A stretch of 22,267 nucleotides of DNA from Pseudolabrys sp. GTDB taxonomy: Bacteria > Pseudomonadota > Alphaproteobacteria > Rhizobiales > Xanthobacteraceae. The notes beneath the pieces were generated by a model. The model had not been told where the DNA came from, made no database searches, and saw nothing but the letters and a program-made list of their open reading frames with translations. Below, one piece after another: positions 7,738 through 15,043 of this stretch; positions within the stretch are counted from its first letter, which is position 1; every line of letters starts with the position of its first letter. Made by a program: the position numbers and the translations under genes. The stretch covers positions 1 through 22,267 of the forward strand of contig JAHCKF010000018.1 of the NCBI GenBank assembly GCA_026125925.1, given 5' to 3'.

Positions 7738-8748
7738 ATGCCAACAACCCGCGAAACCATCGCCATTCCCGGCACCGATCTCAAGCCGTCGCGCGTGGCG
7801 CTCGGCACCTGGGCAATTGGCGGCTGGATGTGGGGCGGCAGCGACGATGCCCAATCGATCCGCACCATCCAATCCGCCGTCGATAGCGGCATCACGCTGA
7901 TCGACACCGCGCCGGTCTACGGCTTCGGCCACTCGGAGGAGATCGTGGGCAAGGCGCTCGCTCAAGGCGGCCGCCGGCACAAGGCGGTGATCGCCACCAA
8001 GGTCGCGCTGGCCTGGACCGCGGAGGAAAAAGTGTATCGCGACGCCAGCCGCGCCCGCATCCTGAAAGAGATCGACGACTCGCTGCGTCGGCTCAAGACC
8101 GACGTCATCGACCTTTACCAGGTGCATTGGCCGGACCCGAACGTACCGGTCGAGGAGACGGCGGCGACGCTCGCCGCGCTACTCAAGGCGGGAAAGATCC
8201 GCGCCATCGGCGTCAGCAATTTCTCGACGGCGCAGATGGACGCGTTCCGCAAGATTGCGCCGCTGCATGCCGACCAGCCGCCCTACAACCTGGTCGAGCG
8301 CGACGCCGAACGCGATGTGTTGCCCTACACGGTCCGCAACAAGATGATCGCACTAGCCTACGGACCGCTGTGCCGCGGCCTGCTCGCCGGCAAGATGACG
8401 ATGGATAGCCGTTTTCCGGCCGACGACTTGCGCAGCGCCGATCCGAAGTTCGCCTCGCCGCGCTTCGCGCAATATCTCCAGGCGGTGAAGCAGCTCGATC
8501 GCTTCGCGCACGACAATTACGGCAAGTCGGTGCTGCATCTGGCGGTGCGCTGGATCCTCGACAAGCAGCCGAACAGCATCGCTCTGTGGGGCGCGCGCAA
8601 GCCGGAACAGCTCGATGCGGTCGACGGGGTTTTCGGCTGGACGCTCGATGCCGCGGCGCTCACCGAGATCGACAAGATCGTCGCCGCCGACATCGCCGAT
8701 CCGGTCGGCCCCGAATTCATGGCGCCGCCGGAGCGCTCCGCGGCGTGA
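7738..8748 (+). CDS. Aldo/keto reductase
   Basis: NAD(P)H-dependent oxidoreductase of the aldo/keto reductase superfamily, a soluble TIM-barrel enzyme reducing aldehydes or ketones. The 336-residue product keeps the full catalytic tetrad: Asp56 and Tyr61 in IDTAPVYGFGHSEE, Lys88 in VIATKVAL, and His130 in DLYQVHWPDP. IRAIGVSNF and the late GARKPEQL region are the usual cofactor-binding stretches. The start at 7738 is set by AGGAG at 7726-7730 with 7-bp spacing; the frame is open further upstream but runs inside the preceding transporter. It probably shares a transcript with that transporter (41-bp gap). Substrate not predictable. Confidence 0.92.
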   Translation: MPTTRETIAIPGTDLKPSRVALGTWAIGGWMWGGSDDAQSIRTIQSAVDSGITLIDTAPVYGFGHSEEIVGKALAQGGRRHKAVIATKVALAWTAEEKVYRDASRARILKEIDDSLRRLKTDVIDLYQVHWPDPNVPVEETAATLAALLKAGKIRAIGVSNFSTAQMDAFRKIAPLHADQPPYNLVERDAERDVLPYTVRNKMIALAYGPLCRGLLAGKMTMDSRFPADDLRSADPKFASPRFAQYLQAVKQLDRFAHDNYGKSVLHLAVRWILDKQPNSIALWGARKPEQLDAVDGVFGWTLDAAALTEIDKIVAADIADPVGPEFMAPPERSAA

Positions 8749-8758
8749 GCCAGGAGCC

Positions 8759-8875
8759 GTCATGCCCGGCCTCGTGCCGGGCATCCACGTCTTAAGCGGG
8801 GAAGCAAGACGTGGATGGCCGGGACATAGCTGTTCGAAGAACGGCGTTCTTCGAACGCCTCTGCCCGGCCATGAC
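8759..8875 (+). repeat. Three-arm palindromic intergenic repeat, copy 1
   Basis: A 117-bp element closed by GTC (8759-8761) and GAC (8873-8875), with three perfect 9-bp arms. Arm A is ATGCCCGGC/GCCGGGCAT (8762-8770, 8776-8784). Arm B is CCACGTCTT/AAGACGTGG (8785-8793, 8806-8814). Arm C is ATGGCCGGG/CCCGGCCAT (8815-8823, 8864-8872). Arm C's loop is extended by a further perfect 11-bp hairpin, GTTCGAAGAAC-GGC-GTTCTTCGAAC (8832-8856). The arms recur at 16339-16425 in the opposite orientation. It begins 10 bp after the aldo/keto reductase stop and could also end that transcript. Repeats of this style are common between genes in Bradyrhizobium relatives. Confidence 0.9.
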
Positions 8876-8878
8876 ACA

Positions 8879-8905
8879 ACTAGGACGTGGACTCATTAGC
8901 GCCGC
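8879..8905 (+). repeat. Left terminal inverted repeat of the ABM segment
   Basis: Starts ACTAGGACGTGG and continues ACTCATTA-G-CGCCGC. It pairs with 9383-9409 in inverted orientation and lies 3 bp after the end of the three-arm repeat. Confidence 0.65.
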
Positions 8906-8987
8906 GTCGCTACCCGACGACATTGCTTGATCCTGTTGAAGAACCGCTCAACTCGATTGTGAGCAACAAAAGAGAGGACCGAACCGT

Positions 8988-9290
8988 ATGATCAGCCTAA
9001 TAAATGTCTTCACGGTAGATCCAGCCAACCAGGACCGGCTCCTCGATTTGCTTGCGCGCGCGACCGATGAATTCGTCAGCCGGGCACCTGGCTTTGTTTC
9101 CTCGACCCTTCATCGGAGCCTCGACGGCACGAAGGTGACCATGTATGCGCAGTGGCGCAGCGCGGAAGACTATGAGGCCATGCGCCAGGATCCTGGACCG
9201 CTACCCTTTCTCGAAGAGGCGCTCACGATCGCAAAATTTGAGCCGGGCATGTATGAGGTCGTGCGCACATTCTCGCCCATTGATAGGTAG
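8988..9290 (+). CDS. ABM-domain (antibiotic biosynthesis monooxygenase-like) protein
   Basis: A 100-residue single-domain protein of the dimeric alpha/beta-barrel ABM fold, whose members include quinone-forming cofactor-independent monooxygenases, heme-degrading enzymes and many of unknown role. The sequence shows the family's strand-helix pattern: ISLINVFTVDPANQDRLLDLL, then GFVSSTLHRSLDGTKVTMYAQWRSAEDYEAM, then a C-terminal strand FEPGMYEVVRTF. The ATG is preceded by GAGAGGA, a good ribosome binding site. No signal peptide or membrane segment is present. Base composition is less GC-rich than the flanking genes, and the gene sits inside imperfect inverted repeats (8879-8905 and 9383-9409), which suggests acquisition. 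The substrate is unknown. Confidence 0.85.
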   Translation: MISLINVFTVDPANQDRLLDLLARATDEFVSRAPGFVSSTLHRSLDGTKVTMYAQWRSAEDYEAMRQDPGPLPFLEEALTIAKFEPGMYEVVRTFSPIDR

Positions 9291-9362
9291 GCCTCGCCCC
9301 CGCGCACGAATCCGGACTTCCGCTGTTGGCCCTTCGGCGACCTCAGGAGACGTCCGCTTTCT

Positions 9363-9389
9363 CGCCGCTGCTAGCAGGGGCCAGCGGCG
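9363..9389. terminator. Hairpin between convergent ABM gene and priA
   Basis: CGCCGCTG (9363-9370) and CAGCGGCG (9382-9389) are perfect complements around an 11-base loop. The stem could end transcripts from either side, though neither side has a good T-tract. Part of it coincides with the inner edge of the right inverted repeat. The remaining bases of 9291-9404 repeat TTCCGCT and GTCCGCT, which may be remnants of another dispersed repeat. Confidence 0.4.
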
Positions 9390-9409
9390 TAATGAGTACA
9401 CAGCCTAGT
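9383..9409 (-). repeat. Right terminal inverted repeat; supplies the priA stop
   Basis: Read on the minus strand it is ACTAGG-CT-GTG-T-ACTCATTA-CGCCGC. The priA stop codon TAG (9407-9405) lies within its ACTAGG end, so the element boundary and the gene end coincide. Confidence 0.65.
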
Positions 9410-11582
9410 AAAAACTCATCGGATCGACATCGACATCCATCTTGATGCCGCCGCGCGTCTTCGGCGCGACGGCCATCCAGTCGCGCAGATAAGCCGACAG
9501 GTTGAACTCGCGCGGCGCCTTGATCAGCAACCGGTAACGGTGGCGGCCGCGCACCACGGCGATCGGCGCCTCGGCGGGGCCGAGCACGCGCACCGATTCA
9601 TCGTGCGGTGCCGACTTGGCCAGCGCCTTGGCGTAGCCTTCGGCGTCGTGCTTGTTGTCGGCGGAGACGACGATGCCGGCGAGCCGGCCGAACGGCGGAT
9701 AGCCGGAGGCCTCGCGCAGCGCGATCTCGGTCTCGTAGAATTTCTCGCGGTCGCCGAGGATCAGCGCCTTCATCACCGGATGCTCGGGCTGATGCGTTTG
9801 CAAAAAGCCGACGCCGCGATTGTCCTCGCGGCCGGCGCGGCCGACCACCTGATGCAGCAACTGGAAGGTGCGCTCGGCCGCGCGCGGATCGCCATTGCCG
9901 AGGCCGAGATCGGCATCGACGATGCCGACCAGATTGAGCTTGGGGAAGTGATGGCCCTTGGCGACGAGTTGCGTGCCGACGATGATGTCGAACTTGCCGT
10001 CGGCGACGTCATCGAGCTCCTGACGCAGCCGCTCCATCGATTCGACGAGGTCGCTCGACAGGATGAGAATGCGCTTGTCGGGAAACAGCGCCGCCGCTTC
10101 CTGTTCCAGCCGTTCGACGCCGGGGCCGACCGCGGCGAAGCTCTCGGTGGCATGGCAGTTCGGGCAGGCGTCCGGCGGCGGCATGTTGTAGCCGCAGTGA
10201 TGGCAGATCAGCCTTTTGCGGAAACGATGATCGACCAGCCAGGCATCGCAGTTCGGGCATTGCAGGCGGAAGCCGCAGGCACGGCATAGAGTGAGCGGCG
10301 CGAAGCCGCGGCGGTTGAGAAACAGCAGCGCCTGGTCGCCGCGCTCCAGCGTGTTATTCACGGCCTCGGCGAGACGCGGCGCGATGAAGCGGCCGCGCGG
10401 CGGGCCTTCACGCGTCAGGTCGATGGCCTCGACATGCGGCAGCGAGGCGCCGCCGAAACGCTCCGGCAGATGCAGGCGGCGATAGCGGCCCTTGCGGGCA
10501 TTGACCTCGGATTCGACCGACGGCGTCGCCGAGGCGAGCACCACCGGGATTTTCGCGATGGAGCCGCGCACCACCGCCATGTCGCGGGCGTTGTAGCGCG
10601 CGCCGTCTTCCTGCTTGTAGGCCTGCTCGTGCTCTTCATCGACGATGATGAGGCCGAGATCGGCGTAAGGCAGGAACAGCGCCGAGCGCGCGCCGACCAC
10701 CACCGACACTTCGCCTTCCGCCACCGCGGCCCAGGTGCGCGCGCGCAGGCGCGGCGACAATTGCGAATGCCATTCCGCCGGTCGCGTGCCGAAGCGCGCG
10801 GTGAAGCGATCGAGCGATTGCCCGGTCAGCGCGATTTCCGGCATCAGGATCAAGGTCTGCCGGCCCTTGCGGATGTTCTCGGCGACCGCCTCGAAATAGA
10901 CTTCGGTCTTGCCCGAGCCGGTGACGCCATCGACCAGCGAGACGACATAGCCGCCCTGATCGACCGTGGTGCGCAGCGCGTCGGCGGCGGCGAGCTGGCC
11001 GAGCGAAAAATCGGGCTTGCGGAAATCCGGATCGGGCTGGCGAGAGACTTTCTCCGGGGGCAGCACCACAGTTTCCAGCGTGCCTTCATCGACGAGGCCG
11101 TCGATGACGCCGGTCGAAACGCCGGCCTCGCGCGCCGCGTCGCCCTTGGCGCGCACCATGCCGTCCTCGAGCGCGCGCAGCACGCGCTGGCGCGCCACCG
11201 TCATGCGCTGCGGCGGCGGGCCGATCAGCCGCACGCCGACGCGCTCGCGCGCCGGCCCGAGATTGTCGCCCATGCGCAGCGCCATGCGCAGCACCATGCC
11301 ACGAGACGACAAAGTGTAGCCGGCGACCCAGTCGACGAAGGTGCGCAACTCGTCCTTGAGCGGCGGCACGTCGATCTTCGCCACGATGTCCTTGAGGCGG
11401 TTGTGCAGGCCCGGCGCCGGGTTCGGGTTGTCCGCCCAGACCACGCCGACCGTCTCGCCGCGCCGGCCGAGCGGCACGGCGACGACATCGCCGGGCGCGA
11501 CCTCCATCCCTGCCGGCACGCGGTAGGAATAGGCCTGGTCGAGCGCCACCGGCACCAGAACATCGACGACACGTTGAGCCAT
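9405..11582 (-). CDS. priA: Primosomal protein N', replication restart helicase PriA
   Basis: Superfamily 2 3'-to-5' DNA helicase that recognises stalled forks and reloads the replicative helicase. The 725-residue protein has an N-terminal DNA-binding domain (VLVPVALDQAYSYRVP), Walker A GVTGSGKTE (219-227), the DEEH box (315-318) and ASATPS motif III (350-355). It also has eight zinc-binding cysteines at about 433, 436, 442, 445, 460, 463, 473 and 476, and the C-terminal helicase motif HQVVGRAGRE. All key motifs are intact. It is divergent from xerC with only 65 bp between starts. No Shine-Dalgarno precedes the ATG; the bases immediately before it on this strand are CCTCCTT, the anti-Shine-Dalgarno sense. 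Its TAG stop lies within the inverted repeat at 9383-9409. In many alphaproteobacteria atpH follows priA; here about 9 kb intervene. Confidence 0.96.
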   Translation of the reverse strand: MAQRVVDVLVPVALDQAYSYRVPAGMEVAPGDVVAVPLGRRGETVGVVWADNPNPAPGLHNRLKDIVAKIDVPPLKDELRTFVDWVAGYTLSSRGMVLRMALRMGDNLGPARERVGVRLIGPPPQRMTVARQRVLRALEDGMVRAKGDAAREAGVSTGVIDGLVDEGTLETVVLPPEKVSRQPDPDFRKPDFSLGQLAAADALRTTVDQGGYVVSLVDGVTGSGKTEVYFEAVAENIRKGRQTLILMPEIALTGQSLDRFTARFGTRPAEWHSQLSPRLRARTWAAVAEGEVSVVVGARSALFLPYADLGLIIVDEEHEQAYKQEDGARYNARDMAVVRGSIAKIPVVLASATPSVESEVNARKGRYRRLHLPERFGGASLPHVEAIDLTREGPPRGRFIAPRLAEAVNNTLERGDQALLFLNRRGFAPLTLCRACGFRLQCPNCDAWLVDHRFRKRLICHHCGYNMPPPDACPNCHATESFAAVGPGVERLEQEAAALFPDKRILILSSDLVESMERLRQELDDVADGKFDIIVGTQLVAKGHHFPKLNLVGIVDADLGLGNGDPRAAERTFQLLHQVVGRAGREDNRGVGFLQTHQPEHPVMKALILGDREKFYETEIALREASGYPPFGRLAGIVVSADNKHDAEGYAKALAKSAPHDESVRVLGPAEAPIAVVRGRHRYRLLIKAPREFNLSAYLRDWMAVAPKTRGGIKMDVDVDPMSFY

Positions 11583-11630
11583 AAGGAGGGTCTGGCCGAT
11601 TCCAGGTCTTTAAGGAAGGGTAAGGAAGGG
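11581..11630 (+). repeat. Purine-rich tandem repeat in the priA/xerC divergent gap
   Basis: TAAGGAAGGG is present twice in tandem (11611-11620 and 11621-11630), with a related ATAAGGAGGG at 11581-11590. All are Shine-Dalgarno-like on the plus strand. They lie 17 or more bases before the xerC ATG, too far for usual initiation there. An in-frame CTG at 11639 would be well spaced. Confidence 0.6.
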
Positions 11631-11647
11631 CTCCTACTCTGCCCTAT

Positions 11648-12589
11648 ATGGGATTGCCCCTCGCCATTGCCCCCGACGTCGTCGCCGAAATCGGCCGCTG
11701 GCGCGCCTATCTCGGCGCCGAGCGGCGCATGTCGCCAAAGACGCTGGAAGCCTATGAGCGCGATGTCGGCCAGTTCCTCGGCTTTCTGGCCGAGCATCTC
11801 GGCGCACCGCCGTCGCTGAAGACCCTGGCGAAAATCACCCCGGCCGATGTCCGCGCCTTCATGGCCTCGCGCCGCGCCGATGGCGCCGGCAACCGTACTC
11901 TGATGCGTTCGCTGGCCGGCGCGCGCTCCTTCGCCCGCTTCCTCGAGCGCAACGGCAAGGGCAAGGTGGGGGCGCTTGCCGCCATCCGCGCGCCGAAGCT
12001 CGCCCGCACGCTGCCGAAGCCGCTCGCCGCCTCAGCCGCGAAACAGATGACCGACATCGACCTGCGCGCAGGCGAGGATCGCGAGACCTGGATCCTGGCG
12101 CGTGACGCCGCGGTGCTGGCGCTGCTCTATGGCTGCGGCCTGCGCATTTCCGAGGCGCTCGGCCTCAAGCGCGGCGACGCCAACGGCAAGGACGCGCTCA
12201 CCGTCACCGGCAAAGGCAACAAAGCTCGCATGGTTCCGGTGCTGCCGCAGGTGACGAAAGCGATCGCCGATTACATCACACTCTGCCCCTACGACCTGCC
12301 GGCGGATGGCCCATTGTTCGTCGGCGCGCGCGGCGGGCCGCTGTCACCACGCATCGTGCAACTGGCGATGGCGACCTTGCGCGGCGCGCTCGGCCTGCCC
12401 GACACGGCGACGCCGCATGCCTTGCGCCATTCCTTTGCCACGCATCTTCTGGGCCGCGGCGGCGACCTGCGCTCGATCCAGGAACTGCTCGGCCACGCCT
12501 CGCTGTCGACGACGCAGATTTATACCGCCGTGGACACTGCGCGTTTACTCGAAGTTTATGCCAGCGCCCATCCGCGGGCGTCATCGTAA
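11648..12589 (+). CDS. xerC: Tyrosine recombinase XerC
   Basis: Site-specific recombinase that, with XerD, resolves chromosome dimers at dif near the division septum. The 313 residues show the N-terminal SAM-like DNA-binding domain (about 12-105) and the catalytic domain. The active-site set is complete: Arg166 (CGLRISEAL), Lys189 (TGKGNKAR), His257 and Arg260 ([12 protein letters not shown]), His283 ([11 protein letters not shown]) and nucleophile Tyr292 (IYT). Length and the chromosomal setting beside priA favour the housekeeping XerC over a phage integrase. The ATG at 11648 lacks a well-placed ribosome binding site. An in-frame CTG at 11639 sits about 8 bases after AAGGAAGGG and is a possible alternative. 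Confidence 0.92.
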   Translation: MGLPLAIAPDVVAEIGRWRAYLGAERRMSPKTLEAYERDVGQFLGFLAEHLGAPPSLKTLAKITPADVRAFMASRRADGAGNRTLMRSLAGARSFARFLERNGKGKVGALAAIRAPKLARTLPKPLAASAAKQMTDIDLRAGEDRETWILARDAAVLALLYGCGLRISEALGLKRGDANGKDALTVTGKGNKARMVPVLPQVTKAIADYITLCPYDLPADGPLFVGARGGPLSPRIVQLAMATLRGALGLPDTATPHALRHSFATHLLGRGGDLRSIQELLGHASLSTTQIYTAVDTARLLEVYASAHPRASS

Positions 12590-12669
12590 TTTCATCGTCG
12601 ACAACGCCGCCCTGCTCTTGCTTGCAATCACGCCGGCGATCATCGTCCGCCACCAAACAGGGGACGACC

Positions 12670-13287
12670 ATGGCGGGACCGCACGAAAACCTCGAACACG
12701 CCGAGCACGCGGAGCACGCCTCCCACGGCGGCAATAAAAAGATCGCGCTGCTGATTTCCGTGCTGGCCCTGTTTCTTGCCTTCACCGAAACGCTGGGCAA
12801 GGGCGCGCAGACGGAAAGCATCAGCCTCAACATCAAGGCGTCCGACACCTGGAATTTCTTTCAGGCCAAGACGATCCGGCAAACCAACATCCGCACGGCC
12901 GCCGACAACCTCGCCGCGCTGGCGCCGTCGATCGAGAAGCCGGAAATCAAGGCGACGATGGAAAAGCAGATCGAGACCTGGCGCGCCACGGCGATGCGCT
13001 ACGAGTCCGACCCGAAGGAAAAGGATGGCCGCAAGGAATTGCGCGAGCAGGCCGAGAACTACGAGCACCAGCGCGACAACCAGCTTGCTCGCTATCACCA
13101 GTTCGAACTCGGCTCGGCCGCATTCCAGATCGGCATCGTGCTGGCCTCGGCCGAAGTGATCACCGGCATGGTGGTGCTCGGCTGGCTGTCAGGTCTGGTC
13201 GGTCTCGTCGGCCTGATCTTCAGCGCCTTCGGCCTCTGGGCGCCGCACGCGCTCGACTTCCTGCTGCACGCCGGCGGCGCGCATTGA
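12670..13287 (+). CDS. DUF4337-like membrane protein
   Basis: A 205-residue protein that I match to the DUF4337 family, function unknown. It begins with a His/Glu/Ala-rich stretch (HENLEHAEHAEHASH, about 5-19), followed by one hydrophobic segment (IALLISVLALFLAFTETL). A long charged helical region at about 45-145 looks coiled-coil-like (EKPEIKATMEKQIETWRATAM...). It closes with two hydrophobic segments (AFQIGIVLASAEVITGMVVLGWL and GLVGLVGLIFSAFGLWA). Three membrane segments with a soluble helical domain between the first and second are the simplest reading. AGGGGA about 6 bases before the ATG at 12670 sets the start. It follows xerC by 80 bp on the same strand, and a strong hairpin lies just after it. 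Confidence 0.8.
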   Translation: MAGPHENLEHAEHAEHASHGGNKKIALLISVLALFLAFTETLGKGAQTESISLNIKASDTWNFFQAKTIRQTNIRTAADNLAALAPSIEKPEIKATMEKQIETWRATAMRYESDPKEKDGRKELREQAENYEHQRDNQLARYHQFELGSAAFQIGIVLASAEVITGMVVLGWLSGLVGLVGLIFSAFGLWAPHALDFLLHAGGAH

Positions 13288-13292
13288 CCTCT

Positions 13293-13323
13293 TTCCCTCT
13301 CCCCGCTTCGCGGGGCGAGGGAA
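13293..13323. terminator. Bidirectional hairpin between DUF4337 gene and lpdA
   Basis: TTCCCTC-T-CCCCGC (13293-13306), a TTC loop, then GCGGGG-C-GAGGGAA (13310-13323): thirteen pairs with one mismatch. It sits between two convergent genes, 6 bp after one stop and 5 bp from the other. There is no clear U-tract, but the position and strength favour a shared terminator. Similar C/G-rich hairpins are common dispersed repeats in this group. Confidence 0.7.
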
Positions 13324-13327
13324 GCAA

Positions 13328-14734
13328 TCACATATGAATCGCGCGCTTGGCGACGGCCATGGCTGCTTCCTTGACCGCCTCGGGCAGCGTCGGATGCGCG
13401 TGGCAGGTGCGGGCGAGATCTTCGGCCGCGCCGCCGAACTCCATCAGCACCGCCGATTCGGCGATCATGTTGCCGGCATCCGAACCGATGATGTGCACGC
13501 CGAGCACGCGGTCGGTCTTGGCGTCGGCGATGACCTTGACGAAACCGTCGGTCTGCTGGTTCGCCTTGGCGCGGCCGTTCGCCGTGAACGGAAACTTGCC
13601 GACGTTATAAGCGACGCCGGCGGCCTTGAGCTCTTCCTCGCCTTTGCCGACCGAGGCGATCTCCGGCATCGTATAGACGACCGCCGGAATGACGTCGTAG
13701 TTCACATGACCGGCCTGGCCGACCAGCATTTCCGCGACCGCGACGCCTTCGTCTTCGGCCTTGTGCGCCAGCATCGGCCCGGTGATGACGTCGCCGATCG
13801 CCCAGATACCCGGCACGCTGGTCGCGTAATAGTGATCGGTAACGACGCGGCCGCGCTCGTCCAGCTTGACGCCGACTTCCTTGAGGCCAAGGCCGTCGGT
13901 GTACGGCACGCGGCCGGTGGAAACGAGCACGACATCGGCCTCGATCGTCTCGGCCTTGCCCTCACCCTTCGCCGGCTCGACGGTCGCCTTGAGCGTCTTG
14001 CCCGAGGAATCGACCGCGATGACCTTGGACGACAGCTTGAAGGCGATGCCCTGCTTTTCCAGCAGGCGCTGGCTCTGCTTGCGCACTTCGCCGTCCATAC
14101 CGGGCAGGATGCCGTCGAGGAATTCCACCACCGTGACCTTGGCGCCGAGACGGCGCCACACCGAGCCGAGCTCGAGCCCGATAACGCCGGCGCCGATCAC
14201 CAGCAGATTCTTCGGCACCTCCGGCAGCGACAGCGCGCCGGTGGACGACACGATGCGCTTCTCGTCGATGTCGATGCCGCGCAGCTTGGCGACGTCCGAG
14301 CCGGTCGCAATGACGATCGACTTCGTCTCGAGCGTCGTCACCTTGCCGTCGGCGGCCTTGACTTCGACCTTGCCCGGCGCGGCGATGCGGCCGAAGCCGT
14401 AATGCGTGTCGATCTTGTTCTTCTTGAACAGGAAGTCGACGCCCTTGACGTTGCCGTCAATGGCGTCCTGCTTGAACTTCAGCATGGTCTTGAGGTCGAG
14501 CTTCGGCGCGGGAACGCCGATGCCCATCTTGGCGAAGGAATGCCCGGCCTCCTCGAACAGCTCGGAGGCGTGCAGCAGCGCCTTCGACGGGATGCAGCCG
14601 ATATTGAGGCAGGTGCCGCCGAGCGTCTTTCCCTTCTCGACGACCGCGGTCTTGAGACCGAGCTGCGCGGCGCGAATGGCGCACACATAGCCGCCGGGAC
14701 CGGAACCGATGACGATAAGATCGTAGTTGCTCAT
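13328..14734 (-). CDS. lpdA: Dihydrolipoyl dehydrogenase (E3)
   Basis: Flavoprotein E3 that reoxidises the lipoyl groups of 2-oxo acid dehydrogenase complexes with NAD+. The 468-residue product has the FAD dinucleotide fold IGSGPGGY (9-16) and the redox disulfide Cys42/Cys47 in [17 protein letters not shown]. It also has the NAD fold [12 protein letters not shown], the second FAD motif GIWAIGDV, and the C-terminal active-site pair in HAHPTLPE. The start at 14734 is supported by AGGA nine bases upstream and by the family N-terminus [10 protein letters not shown]; the frame is open further upstream, but that extension is unrelated to the family. It is the last gene of the minus-strand cluster after odhB and the 82-aa ORF, so it most likely serves the 2-oxoglutarate dehydrogenase complex. 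Confidence 0.96.
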   Translation of the reverse strand: MSNYDLIVIGSGPGGYVCAIRAAQLGLKTAVVEKGKTLGGTCLNIGCIPSKALLHASELFEEAGHSFAKMGIGVPAPKLDLKTMLKFKQDAIDGNVKGVDFLFKKNKIDTHYGFGRIAAPGKVEVKAADGKVTTLETKSIVIATGSDVAKLRGIDIDEKRIVSSTGALSLPEVPKNLLVIGAGVIGLELGSVWRRLGAKVTVVEFLDGILPGMDGEVRKQSQRLLEKQGIAFKLSSKVIAVDSSGKTLKATVEPAKGEGKAETIEADVVLVSTGRVPYTDGLGLKEVGVKLDERGRVVTDHYYATSVPGIWAIGDVITGPMLAHKAEDEGVAVAEMLVGQAGHVNYDVIPAVVYTMPEIASVGKGEEELKAAGVAYNVGKFPFTANGRAKANQQTDGFVKVIADAKTDRVLGVHIIGSDAGNMIAESAVLMEFGGAAEDLARTCHAHPTLPEAVKEAAMAVAKRAIHM

Positions 14735-14756
14735 AATATTATCCTGCTCAAATTTT

Positions 14757-14775
14757 GCCGCGACAGGATCGCGGC
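14757..14775 (-). promoter_or_regulatory. Hairpin between the 82-aa ORF and lpdA
   Basis: GCCGCGA (14757-14763) pairs perfectly with TCGCGGC (14769-14775) across a five-base loop. On the minus strand it lies 12 bases after the small ORF stop and is followed by AAAATTTGAG before the lpdA ribosome binding site. It could be a transcript-processing or attenuation site; it is not a canonical terminator. Confidence 0.4.
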
Positions 14776-14787
14776 GTCGTGTCTGGG

Positions 14788-15036
14788 TTACGCGCCCGGC
14801 TTTTTCTCGACATAGCGCTGCAGCGAATCGAGAATGGCCGACAAGGCATGCGGATCGGCCGGCGCCTTGTCGCCCCACGGCCAAAAGTAGACGATGGTGG
14901 CCAGCACGTTGCGCAACTCGTCCGACGCGATGCTGTCGAGCCGGCGCACCTTGTCGTCGATCTCGTCGCCAAACATCGGCAAGCGATGCTTGACGATGTC
15001 GGTCAGCGGATGATCACCGGGCTTGCCATTCGGCAT
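14788..15036 (-). CDS. Small hypothetical protein between odhB and lpdA
   Basis: I do not recognise a family. The 82-residue product starts [18 protein letters not shown], has a charged helix-like centre ([30 protein letters not shown]), an aromatic FWPWGDK at 51-57, and ends in a short helix ([18 protein letters not shown]). There is no signal peptide or clear membrane span. The ATG at 15036 has GAGG six bases upstream, and those bases overlap the odhB stop codon region (TGAGG), leaving 7 bp between the two reading frames. That tight coupling and the position inside the 2-oxoglutarate dehydrogenase cluster argue that it is a real gene. A longer form starting at 15123 would run into odhB and is unlikely. 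Confidence 0.7.
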   Translation of the reverse strand: MPNGKPGDHPLTDIVKHRLPMFGDEIDDKVRRLDSIASDELRNVLATIVYFWPWGDKAPADPHALSAILDSLQRYVEKKPGA

Positions 15037-15043
15037 CGCGGCC

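Larger units (their letters stand above)
8879..9409. mobile_element. Candidate small mobile segment bounded by imperfect inverted repeats, carrying the ABM gene
   Basis: The left end (8879-8905) and the reverse complement of the right end (9383-9409) share ACTAGG, then two mismatches, GTG, one mismatch, ACTCATTA and CGCCGC (one extra G on the left). That is about 24 of 27 positions. The 531 bp between the outer ends hold a single gene (8988-9290) and visibly less GC-rich DNA than the surroundings. There is no transposase, so if mobile it is non-autonomous or a decayed remnant. I see no convincing target-site duplication. The right end contributes the TAG stop of priA. From memory, CTAGG...GTGTACTCA ends recur in intergenic DNA of Bradyrhizobium genomes, but I could not check this. 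Confidence 0.5.

Noticed and set aside
8759..8875. tRNA gene (cloverleaf appearance)
   Set aside because: Arms of 9 bp, a 3-bp closing stem, no T-loop GTTCGANTC in the proper place and no acceptor stem; it is an intergenic repeat.
8615..8899. Frames translating the repeat region (CPGHPRL..., MPGLVPGIH... peptides)
   Set aside because: These peptides come from translating the palindromic intergenic repeat; they are spurious.
10434..11819. 461-codon plus-strand frame overlapping priA and xerC
   Set aside because: Shadow of priA that runs into xerC in the wrong frame.
13334..14815. 493-codon open frame antisense to lpdA
   Set aside because: Shadow of lpdA, which has all its catalytic motifs.
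14735..14884. N-terminal extension of lpdA
   Set aside because: The extra residues match nothing in E3 enzymes and overlap the neighbouring 82-aa gene; ATG 14734 has a ribosome binding site.
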